Source: Pocillopora verrucosa (taxonomy: Eukaryota; Cnidaria; Anthozoa; Scleractinia; Pocilloporidae). From it: 64,000 nt of DNA. The translations under genes were made by a program, and so were the position numbers. Below, piece after piece: positions 1 to 20,700 of the stretch; positions within the stretch are counted from its first letter, which is position 1, and every line of letters begins with the position of its first letter. Under the pieces are notes generated by a model, which was given only the letters and a program-made list of their open reading frames with translations, was not told the origin of the DNA and did not search any database. Location of the stretch: contig NC_089314.1 of the NCBI RefSeq assembly GCF_036669915.1, forward strand, positions 30,223,592-30,287,591, written 5' to 3'.

Positions 1-616
1 GGCGAAAATGGGTGTACTTTAAAACACCACTGTCACAAGGGAGTTCGGGTTGACCCCACAAGTACATCTATCACCGTAGTCGGTGGCCCGCAAATCATGG
101 AAAATGTAGGGATGTCACTGGGAAAAGGCGGTAAACCGTGACGATGAGTGTCTAATATTCTTAAAAGGAAAAAAAAAAATTGGATCAGTCAACGTAAGGT
201 TCAGTTGCCATCTGATTGGTTGATAGAATGGTACTTCTTAGGAGCAATCAAAAAAGCGAAGTAAAGCCGTTAAAAAACAATGCATCATGAATTACTTTTA
301 ACCCTCAATTGAAAGTACATCTCAATGCGTAAACACACCTACTGACGTACCATTACAGCTTCATCACAGAGGTTAAACTGAGGTTCGCCAGGCACTAAAC
401 TAGACTTGTGCACTGAAACCAGTTTTCTTATGGTTATCATAACATCCTTGTATTCCTGCTTAGTGGATCTGTTGATGGAATAATTGTTTTAATACATAAG
501 TCACTTTTGCGCGAAAAAAAAAATCGAAGCGAATTTCGCCAACAAAAGCCGACTAGATGAAATGTATCAACCATTGCACTATCAGTTCAGCTTTGACAAG
601 AATGAATTGAGTGTAC
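1..616. other. Presumed intron 12 of GALNS; no exon seen
   Basis: The last visible GALNS exon stops at 617 with a good splice donor on the minus strand. I read the remaining bases on both strands for the cysteine-rich C-terminal exons expected in GALNS and found none, so they should lie left of the window. No repeat or other gene recognised here. Confidence 0.6.
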
Positions 617-10302
<9,686 letters not shown>

Positions 10303-10605
10303 CCTTTGACTTATGTAATCATCTACTACTCTTCCGTGCAGCCTTAGCTGTTATGCTTTGCCTGCACAGATTACACTTGGATCACATGAGCTTCTACTCG
10401 CAGTCCGGCTGTGTACAGCCTGGGCTCTATATATGGGCGATCTTCCATCGAATTTTCGTGGAAGGTCAAGAATTTCTATCGGGGACTGTCGATGGTCTTT
10501 CGGCCTTTGTCGAGTGAAATATTGAGCCCCTAATCATTACTATCTGCGGTTGATGTCTTGTTGGTACAGTATATGACCCCATACATGACAACATACTAAT
10601 ACAAG
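10303..10605. promoter_or_regulatory. Shared divergent promoter of GALNS and TRAPPC2L
   Basis: Only 303 bp separate the two start codons, so both 5' UTRs and any core promoter elements must lie here. There is an AT-rich CTATATATGGG near 10426 and an E-box-like CACATGAG near 10384; neither is proven to be used. Confidence 0.6.
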
Positions 10606-13093
10606 ATGGCGGTCTGTGTCGCTGTCATAGGGAAAGAGGTAAACACTTCATTTTTCGCGTTTAGAAACGATTTTGAGCTTATTTCACAGATACTTTTTTG
10701 TTCATTGAATATTTCAGAATTATCCGCTATATCTTCGGACCGTCTCTCCGGAAGAGGAGTTGAAATTTCACTACACAGTTCATACCTCGTTAGATGTTGT
10801 CGAAGAAAAAGGTGGATGATTTTAGAAGGATAACTGTATATCTGTATATTTTAAGACATCTCTAGGACGTACAAAATAAAATATGCCTGATTATAAGAAA
10901 GTGTAAGGGTTAGGGTTAGGGTTTAATAAGTATAAGTTAGCCATTATCTGTTATGGAATTTTTTTTATATCCGTTTGCATTTGTTTTTTTTTCTCTCATG
11001 CGCACTTAATACCAGTATTTCAAAAATTCTTGGAAATTTTGTGATCTCTTTCGTGGAAATAGGTTTTTTTTTTGCCCATAATTATTCTGCACCGTCAAGT
11101 CCTACCGCAAGTTTCAGATTATATTTTGCTTGTTATTGTGTTTTAAGCTCATTTTTTTTAACAACTCTATTTCATTGTTCAGTTCCTTGCTATGTCCTTC
11201 TAAATTTGGGTCATTCATCATTCATGACTAATCTTGGGTAGCCTCAGAAACCTTTCTCAAAGGTGATATGTATTTGATATATTGCATTCTTAGTGTCATC
11301 CCTGACTAAAAGTTCCAATGATCCTCGAGAACTCTACCTTGGTTTATTATATCCCACTGAAGACTATAAAGTGTATCCTTTTAAACTTTGTCACATGTAT
11401 ATGGTTCAGATCTGTTGTAGAAATGTGGAAAAAGGTAATTTTTTTTCATTATAGCCATGTAGGAAACATATATTCCAAAAACAAATTGTGCTACTTTGAA
11501 ACAAGAATATTCCATTGCCTTGGGTCAAAAGTATTTGCTTCCAGGACACAAGTTTCCCTTTTGGAACATGTTTCCCAATTTAGCCACAATGTTACTGCTC
11601 CAATTCTGTTTTAGCTTGGCCATGCTTCTCATTTTTATTTATCTTATTGTATTTGTTACAGAGTTTGACCATTTTGTAGTTTTTGTCTGTAGATCTCTGC
11701 ATGAAGTTTTTAAAAAAGTGTGCTAGCTTGTGTAGCAGATTTCCAGTTTACTGGATATAGGTGGCTACTTCCATATATATTTTACTGAACAATCTTTGAC
11801 TAAGGTTACAGGTATGGGTATGTTACAAACTCCAAAATCAAGTTTGTAATTGTAGTTGAGTCAGCAAACACTGCATTAAGAGACAATGAGATAAGAACGG
11901 TAAGCTGTTATACCTGTTGCAAATTGATGTGTATTTCCTTATTTACTCTGTACCAAGTTTCTATCTGATTCTTACTTCAGTTTACTATTAAATTTATAAA
12001 TGTAAATTTATAAATTTACAGCAATTTTTAACTTTTTAATTTTACAAGCTTGTTCAGTTATATCTTAATTAAGATTTTTCACCATGGTTTACTATTAAAT
12101 TTACAAAATAATGTTACAGCATTGTATGATTTTTTTTTTCACACCATTTTTCTAACCTAAGCCCTGTTTCTTGAAAGTCCTCATTACTTAACTACCAGCA
12201 GAAATGTTTTAAAATATAATTCTAAGGAATAATAAATGCAGGTCTAAATTAGCTGAAAAACCAACTCATTCTTATATGTTTCCCCTTACATCAGTTTGAA
12301 TTTCAGAAATGTTTTGTTACTTGACCTTAAACAAAACACAACAAAACAAAAATTAACTTAACAAGCCTGAGAAACCAACCCCAGGTATCTTTACTTTATC
12401 CCTGAGATCACACCTAGCTTCTTGATCACATTTGTAGTTTGGTTCACACATTCATTACACTGAAGCATTATCAAGCTTTGCATCAGTACCTAAGCCAAGA
12501 ACTGGTAAAAACCCAAACATTCAGTGTGGTAAATTGTAGTTATTTATTTGTTTAGGAAATGAACGTGTGCTCTCAAGGTTCCATGAAACCATATCGATTG
12601 TAACACCTTGCACTCTTGATATTGGCATCAAGAGGCAGAAAGAATCAAGCAATCTCTTCCATTATTTTTCTTAAGTCTTTGTAAATCTCTTGATTTTTTT
12701 TCTTTTTTCATAACTATTTTTGCCAGATGTTTCGCAAACTTCATGTGGCTTATACAGATATGTTCTGCAATCCTTTTTACAACCCAGGAGAAAATATAAC
12801 ATCAAGGTAAGCCTAAATGAGCCACAGCCTTTAACTTCAAGGAAGCAGCTATATTCAAATGTATCTTACACTCAGTCTGCCATACTTGAGAATTTTACTT
12901 TTAAGTTTTAAAAGGAATCTGAAGACAGCTCACAACACTTTGTAACAAGGGTTACACTTCTATACACTTATTTGGAGGTTATCAAAGTACATGCAGTTTT
13001 GTCAGTTGATTACTTCAATCGTATCCCTTAACCTATCACTTTATCTCCAGGCGTTTTGAGGAGGCAATTGTGAAAATGATGAAAGAAGATTAA
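10606..13093 (+). CDS. TRAPPC2L: TRAPP complex subunit 2-like protein, 6 exons
   Basis: Small longin-fold subunit of TRAPP, the tethering complex and Rab exchange factor of ER-Golgi traffic. Exons: 10606-10638, 10718-10811, 11294-11372, 11812-11899, 12727-12806, 13051-13093; 138 residues against about 140 in human. The product starts [11 protein letters not shown] and continues [45 protein letters not shown] and CNPFYNPGE, a near colinear match to the family. All introns are GT-AG and phases agree. The ATG is the first codon of the conserved N-terminus. The gene is head-to-head with GALNS and tail-to-tail with the PABPN1-type gene, as I recall for the human locus. Confidence 0.95.
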
Positions 13094-14456
13094 TCAACAG
13101 AATCAGTTGCAGTACTTGGCAATTACATTACTTTAGCTGTGTAGCTGTTTGTGAATGCTTTCAGGCAGGTTATGGCATTGGAAAGTATGGTACTATTGGG
13201 AACAAATTGACTCATTGGAAAAATCATGATGGATATCACAGACAGCCATATTGACCAGGCATCACTAAATGCAATCTTGTTGATTTTCAAATTTATATTG
13301 TAATGTAGATTTTGTAACACAAAGAAACAGTCCTGCTAAGCAAAAGTTGAACATGTGGAGAGGCCACCACAAACTTAAGTAATGGTCTATGCAAATACAT
13401 TGTATTTTATAGAAGACAAAGACATTTTCCAGTCGCTTTAAATGCAAAATGCATGAGGAAAACAGGTAGAAACCCTTGTGAGTAGGTCAAAGTACACAGA
13501 TGTCTACAATCTGGAAGGATCAAGGAAGCAATTTCTTTAAAAAACAGTGCCCCACACTTGGTTTTAGAGGTGTGAGCCTGTTACACCCTAACATCAGAAT
13601 CCACTTTCTCCATAATCTTCTACATAAATTTCCACTTGTGCTTACAAGGAGAATTTGTTTAACAATCAAATCTTTTCCTCATGATCTTAATGAAGCATTC
13701 AGCTGTATAACAGTAAGGAAAAATTTCAAGCTGGTCACTTAGGATCTGAAGGGTTCATGCAGCATTATTCTAGACTGACCGTGCCTCTCTCTAAACAAAA
13801 GTATAACTACAGAATGGTCAGAAAAAAATTGACCAATTGTTAGTAGATTATATGCAATGGACTGAAAACCCACCCTGGCTTGGCAGAATTAAATGTCATA
13901 ATCAACAACACCAACAGACAGTGCAGGTACATTTTTACAAATTTTTTTTTTATTTTTTTGTCGTAAGGCTGAATGCTGGTCCAATACATACTAATCATAA
14001 CAACATAAAAAAGTGTCTATCTGTATTTTTTTCACTCTCTCTCTCTCTAGTTACTCAGCTGTTCACTGTTTCCTTGATTCTTCTTTTCTCAGTCTTAAAC
14101 AGCTCATTGTCTTTTTTTTTTCTACCTCAAGTAAAGTTTTGTTTTTTCTTTAATGTTCTCAAAAACTTTTTTCCTTTCCTATATTTCAACTTTTTTTTTT
14201 TTACACCACAGTCTGTCTTAATTGAAAGAGCTTTCCAAGTCACTATACCTACTCTGGAATATATCCATTAGGTAAGAAGGCTGAGCAAGGCTCTCATTTT
14301 AACCAAATAGAGTGGTCCCTTGAGAATTGCCAAGAAACCTGTGAAGACAAAAATACCTGAACTTTGTCAAAATATGCAAAAACAGAGCAATTCAAAGCAT
14401 ATAAAAACAGACACTTAAAATATAATGTGGGAATGAGTGTTGTCTTTGGACAGTTG
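13094..14456. other. Convergent intergenic region between TRAPPC2L and the PABPN1-type gene
   Basis: Holds a family A inverted-repeat element (13578-13755), a CT microsatellite near 14035-14050 and long T-runs (13939-14202). One 144-codon open frame spans the T-rich part but is phenylalanine-rich low complexity and resembles nothing known. Confidence 0.6.
13578..13755 (+). repeat. Short inverted-repeat element, family A, copy 2
   Basis: Begins TTACACCCTAACATCAG and runs through ACAAGGAGAATTTGTTTAAC to GTCACTTAGGATCTGAAGGG, aligning over its length with 1801-2013. Confidence 0.6.
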
Positions 14457-17251
14457 TTAATACGGAGAATACCAGTATGCCCTTCCACGGCCCCTATAAA
14501 AGGAAAAAAAAAAATTATGTCTCTGAGAAAAAAGAATATTTTCATAAACTAGCTTTGAGCTATATGTGATATACCTGTCCAAATGAAGTTCCTACTTAGG
14601 CAAGACAATCACACCAAGGTTTAAATAAAGCCAGCATTTAAATACTCTAAGATGGCTTTAAACTTACAATGACACAGTCTCACTTATCACCATGCATTCA
14701 CCAAATACTATACTCTTCTATTTACTAGGGTTTCTTAGAACTTGGTGTTATTTCTAAGCAGTAATCCCTCTCATTGCCAGGAGTTCTTTAACACTGATCA
14801 CTATTGGAATTAAATGGGTTGCACCAGCACCAAAGTGAAAACATCACTGACCTAAACATAGCTCTACCCCTTGGTCTGGGCATGAAATTTGCATAAGGGT
14901 TGTACAGTCCTCCTCTGAAGCCACGCCCTCTTCCCCTTCCCCTTGATGATCCTCTGTCTGTTGTGCTGATACCAGGGCGATTTGTTCTTTTAGGATTTAC
15001 CTTGGACAACAAAATGACAAGAATTTTTAACAAATTAACACTTCATCAAAATCAAACTATCCAACTAAGCAAGGGTGTACTTATAAATCTGGTGGTGTCT
15101 GGAAAATGTACCTTGATCTGTCTTCCTTTGAACAAGGAGTCATCCATGGTTACTGCATTTTCAACACTTTCCTTGTCAGCAAATTCAATATATGCAAACC
15201 TAGCAGCAAGTTATACAACTGTTAGTACTCAGAGATCCTTTGGTTAGAACACTGGCCGAAACTTAAGCTCAAACCCTGGCCCTATTGTTAAGCTGTCTTC
15301 TTGAGCAAAAAACCTTACTCTCTGTTCTGCTCTACACAAAAACTACAAATGTGAAAAGTTAAGAAACTAGCAAAATTGCTTGCAGGAGGGGTGGTTACCT
15401 TTAACAGACTTTCCTCCCCAGAGAGTTGTATTAATACTTATATAATACTTCCAAATGCAAAGTAATCTCTTACACCTATGTACATCAGTCTTATTAACAA
15501 GCTTAACAATATTTGACCACAAAGTTCAAAACACACTTTCACAAAGACATCACAAACCCTTTAGGGTGTCCAGTAAATTTGTCACAAAGAATCGTGACTC
15601 TGTTAACAGAGCCACATCCATGAAAATGCTGCTCTAATTCCTCAGCTGTTGCAGAATAATCAACCTAAAAAAGCATAAAAGAAGTTGATGTGAGAACATT
15701 TAAATTTTTTATGGTATAGAACTGGTGCATGGATGAAGGGTAACAAACACAAGCAAATCTGAATGTCTTAGTAAACTTCTCACACTTCAGTGCTAGTTTC
15801 AGTAAACTTACAAGGCAATAACTGATGGTAAAAGATGTTTTGTTACATATTGTTTCTGCTGGGGCTAATATACAGTTAAAAAATTCTTTCGAATTTCTAC
15901 GTTATTATAATTTTACTTACATTCCCCACATAAACTGATCTTGCATCAATTTCACCTTTTTCTTCAATTGTTTTTGGGACTTCAAAAAAAGAGGCAACCA
16001 TTAATTAAAGAGGGAAAGAGGACATAACAAGCAGATAAGGAAAATGCAGTATGAATGCAGCTGAGTGGGACCCATAACACTGAGTTACAGAAATATCAGC
16101 TCAAAATTAACCGTCTTTCCAATTCTAATTGGACTTAAAAGGTTCCTCTCATTGTAGCAGAGAACTCTTACTTGATAACAATCTTCAAGAACACTATGAA
16201 AAACCTTAAAGGTTCTTTCAATTAAACATTAATACCCACTCATACCCGTTTTAAGAAAGTTGGTGTAGGGGGGAGGGAGGAGGGAAACCAAAATCTAACT
16301 GAATCTTACATGTTGATTGTCCAACTGTGGGACTCATTATGGATTCTTCAACTTGTTTCTGCATCTCTTTTAACTTTTCTGCTTCTTCTTCCATTTCTTT
16401 AACTCTTGCTTTAATGGCTTCAAGTTCCTTCAATGTACCACCACAGATAATTTGTAAAATAACTCAAGGAACTAAAACTACCCAGCATATATTCCAAAAC
16501 AGTTAACAAAGCTTACAAAGAGAGATGTTGGTTTCATTAGTCCATTAAATATTTTTGCTTGAGGGTGATTGGTGTAAACACTACACAAGACTGAATGTGC
16601 CCAAGCCAAATCTTTTCTAAACAAAAATACTCCCTGAATGATATTCCCTAGATAAAAAAAAGAGTTTTGGTGGTAGCCAACTTGTCTGTTCCTAAAATCA
16701 AAGCTTACAGTTTTCCTTGAGATTTGCTCTCTGAAAACTATTTCCTTTTCCTCTCTTCAAACTGATGTGGTCCTAGGAAATTCTTAGAGCTATATTTGCA
16801 GCAAACACAAGAGATTGTTAACGCGTGAGGTTGGACCTCAGGTCAAGTGCACACTAAAAAACTACAAATTGAAGTAACAAATACATTCGTCTTAAAGGTA
16901 ATTTAGAGCTCTTCTTGGGCTAAGTGGGTAAGTTTCTCTAAAACTTGAATAGACAATAAAATTAGATAGCTCAGTTTGTTACCGATGGACACTGTCGACT
17001 CACAAGTAACAAAGAAAACAACGCTCAGAAGTTATAACCAAAAAATAGCGGCGACCCTTTAAACTCATTGAATAGAAGATATCGTAAGCAACACCATGCT
17101 ATGCAAACTTCAAGGTTACCGGATCTTCCAATGAGTCGTCTACTGTAGGATCCACTCCAGAAATATCTCCTAAAACAGCATCGTCGTCCTTTGATGTATG
17201 AAGAGCTGCGTCAAGCAAGCTATCTTGCGCACTTTCATCTAAATCCGCCAT
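14457..17251 (-). CDS. PABPN1: Nuclear poly(A)-binding protein, PABPN1/PABPN1L type, 7 exons
   Basis: Binds nascent poly(A) tails in the nucleus and stimulates poly(A) polymerase. Exons (descending): 17120-17251, 16310-16427, 15921-15979, 15558-15664, 15112-15199, 14852-15000, 14457-14493; 229 residues. Order: acidic N-terminus (1-44); coiled coil starting [20 protein letters not shown] (about 45-75); one RRM (about 95-172) with [20 protein letters not shown] and [14 protein letters not shown]; then [14 protein letters not shown], an RG-rich tail, and the terminal motif [12 protein letters not shown] coded by a 37-nt last exon. There is no N-terminal alanine tract such as human PABPN1 has. 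Orthology to PABPN1 or PABPN1L cannot be split here, because that duplication may be vertebrate. Its position beside TRAPPC2L matches human PABPN1L. Confidence 0.93.
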
Positions 17252-17710
17252 TATCTCGAGAAAATACCTAGCTAAACAGCAATAGAGTTTCTTTGAGACC
17301 TGAAATGCAGTGTTTCGAATACTAGAGACGATAACGAAGTGCCGATGCAGATTGATTGCACCCTCTCCTCAAGGTTTGAAATATTACGTTCTAAAAGTCA
17401 AGATGGCGATCAGGGCTTCGTCACATGACTATACAGTGGTTACCTCTTCATATATGACACCGTATAGTTTCTACTTGAAAGAAGTCAACGGGAAGCTACA
17501 TTGTATTTTATCATGAAGTATGTTCCTGGTCGTGGCTGATAAGAAGTTGAAAGATTTCCTTGAATTTTCCAACTATCCATTGTAGACGCCTCTCTTTCTT
17601 ACTACCCCGTTCGTTTATCCACCATCGAGTGTTTTGAGAGTTTCGCATGACACAGGAAGGAGTTGAAAAACAAAGAAAGAGGAGCTGGTTGTCTGTGGCG
17701 TGCTAAAATC
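17252..17710. promoter_or_regulatory. Shared divergent promoter region of the PABPN1-type gene and SEH1
   Basis: 459 bp between the two start codons. I see no clear TATA box. Short upstream ATGs with stops (for example the small frame from 17310) make parts of this look like 5' leader or spacer. Confidence 0.45.
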
Positions 17711-20700
17711 ATGTTTGTAGCTCGTGAAATTCCCGCAGAACACAAAGATTTGATTCACGATGTTTCGTACGATTACCACGGAAGAAGAATGGCAACTTGT
17801 TCCAGTGATCAAAGTGTTAAGGTCAGAATCTGATAATTTACCATTAAAAACAACTTTTACTTCTTTAAGTTTGCCTTGCACATAGGATTTTTGCATAATG
17901 CAAGTCTTAACCGACCTAAATGTACATAAACTTGAGATTAATGAGGAAATCATAGACGTGGATTCATGTTAATTAAATAATACAATGCAGTAAATTGCTC
18001 ATTTACAAAGGTTGTTGCTTTATGTTGTGAATTCTCTGTTTAGTCGGGGACAAATATTTTGACTATTTTAAAAATGGACTGATTAGTTTTGGAGACTGGT
18101 ATTGAACTTCAATAATTGGACTTGAGATCACAAGGTCAAGGTTCAAGTCTTGGCCAGAGTCATTGAGGTTTTAACAGGGTAATTAAGTATTATCAACTGA
18201 GCTGATAACATAAATTGACCACCGTAAAGAGTTTTAAAGTTGACGTTTTGAGCAACTATTTTATTCTTGTTTTCCTGTCACCATATTTATACCAATAGCT
18301 TAGTTCCATTTTCTGCATATAAACACACGCACAACCCACTATTCCTCCATTCGCTCTAATGAAGGGCTAACGCATAAAATGTCAGCTTTAAAACTCTTTA
18401 CGGTGGCCAATTTATGGTGTCAACTCAGTTGATAATACTTAATTACCCTGTTATACTCTCCCACCAATACAGTACTACAATTTCTTTAGAAACCTATCTC
18501 CTTTATTCATTGACATTTAGTCTTATGCGAGATCTCTAAACTTCACTGTTGCCTGGTTAGCTCAGGTTGTAAAGTGCAGTACTGCTGTGCTAGAGGTGAA
18601 GGGTTCAAGCCCAGATCAATGTAAAATAACTGAGGACATTATGCACCCTCTATTATGACATCTCCAAATAGTTAGACTTTGAAGCCTTGTAATAAGGGCA
18701 ATAAACTATAAGCCCTTTCTTGTGTGTCTTCTTTATACTGGTGAGCAAGGGTTGAGTTGACCATTTGTGATGTTTATCATGTGATATATGATATACCAGT
18801 AATATTACTAATATCACCTTAAACAGGTTTGGGATCTTGGAGAGGATGGTCAGTGGCATTGTACAGCAAGTTGGAAGGTACAGAACAATATATTCTAAAA
18901 TAATACAATACCTTCTTGATGCAACAAGGTATTTGGTTTTTTTTCTGAGTACCTATAAGCAATCAAGCTTGAGGCCCAGGGATTGAAAGCTTCCATGTCC
19001 TATCCCTAAGGAACAGAGAACTATATCAGAAAAAGATATTCTATCAACTCCCAAGATGCTTGCATCATTGCTGATCACAGCATGAAGTTCTGTGTAGTGC
19101 AGCTTAGTAATAGAGCATCTGATCCATGAGATCTGAGTTTTGATACCACATTAGAGTTTTCTTTTGTTTAACTTTTGTGATGAGACCTAAAAAATTATAT
19201 CTCTATATTTTTTGACCAAGCAAAGAACAAAACTTACCATCTTTCTTCCTCTGACTCAACTTTGTCCATAGCTTACATGAACACCTTAGACCTGTTTTTC
19301 AGCCTCTTACTCCTGTCAGATTTTCCTTCCACCTTCCCTGTCTTCACGGAAAGTTATTAAAAGTTTTCATTTCACAGACCCACTCTGGCTCAGTATGGAA
19401 AGTAACTTGGGCACATCCAGAATTTGGCCAGGTGCTGGCATCATGTTCCTTTGACAGGACTGCTGCAGTATGGGAAGAACAAGGTAAAACGAATTATATT
19501 TGTTACCTGTATTATGATGTCATATTTGAGAATTATGACTGAAATATTGAGAGTTAAAGGTTTGAAAGTTTTTTCAAACATTCAGTGTGATGCAAGGAGC
19601 AAATTTTTAAAACAGTGCCTCATAAAAGACAGGAAAATGCAAATCAATATACAACTATACATATATGGGACATTAATTTTGCAACTCAGGAAAACATCAG
19701 TGACTTAATTGCTCGTGAGAACATTTTAAGGTAAATCAATTATTAGGAGAGACCTCAATGGGCTGTGTGATGAGCGAGGCCAAACTTCAAATATTTTCAA
19801 TCAATGTAAGCTTAATGAAAATATACATCCCTATCAGCAGTGTTAAAATAAAAAAACAGTGCAGATGAATTAAAATCATTGTTATGTTACATAATATAAT
19901 TTTATTTTATTGGCATTGTTTTATCTCTACTGTTTTGCTGGGAACCATCGACAGCCATGTTAACTTCTCCTCTTTGGAAAACTGGATCTCAGTTTTGATA
20001 CCATACTGTTAGCCTATATCTCTCTCTCACTTTAAACACAGGAAAACTTCAGCCTTTTCAAAAATTAGTGGATAGAAATCAGTTACAAGGCTGGAGTGAT
20101 AACATTCCATGCACTCTTGTGACACTTTTACTTCTGTTGGTAACTAATAAAAGTTAATTAATATAAAGTGTTTGCAATCTGTTGTAACAACAGTAAGAAG
20201 TTGGAATGTAATTATATTTGGGTGATTGAGAATGCCCTACACTATAGCGACGAACTTGCATATTCATCACCCTGATATATGATTTAAAAAATTACATCAA
20301 TTGTTGTTGCATTGACTGATCAACGTGAAAAGCATCAATTTTATATTAGATTAAATCATGTACTGAAATTCTGAAACATCAACTTTGAATTCAGTTGTAG
20401 GGTCTGGTAATGGCACTTCACAAGGTCAAAGTCATTGGGTAAGAACTGTTAAAAGAATTAACTTTGTTACTCAAATAAGAGTGTAGGCACTTATTTAGAA
20501 TTTTGACCAAAAGGAGAGGTGGTTATTGGGAGGTGGGGGCTTAATCAAGCAGAGTGCTTATTAAGAAACTATTGACCTGTACTGATTCTGTTACAGTTGG
20601 AGCTTAAAAAGTAATTAGTAAAGTATTAATAGAAAAAGGTTTTTCTTGTATCTCTTCAATTTAAGAAGGTGAGGGAAAAGGGGATGGATGCCTATTTGGG

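Noticed and set aside
10375..10395. CLEAR-type lysosomal gene motif upstream of GALNS
   Set aside because: Only a degenerate CACATGA core is present rather than GTCACGTGAC, so I do not claim TFEB control.
10905..10926. Three telomere-like GGGTTA units
   Set aside because: Too short for an interstitial telomere array and inside a TRAPPC2L intron; likely chance. The CCTAACCC patch at 36855-36880 was dismissed for the same reason.
13837..14271. 144-codon plus-strand open frame
   Set aside because: Phenylalanine/leucine-rich product of T-runs with no domain; it lies in a convergent intergenic region.
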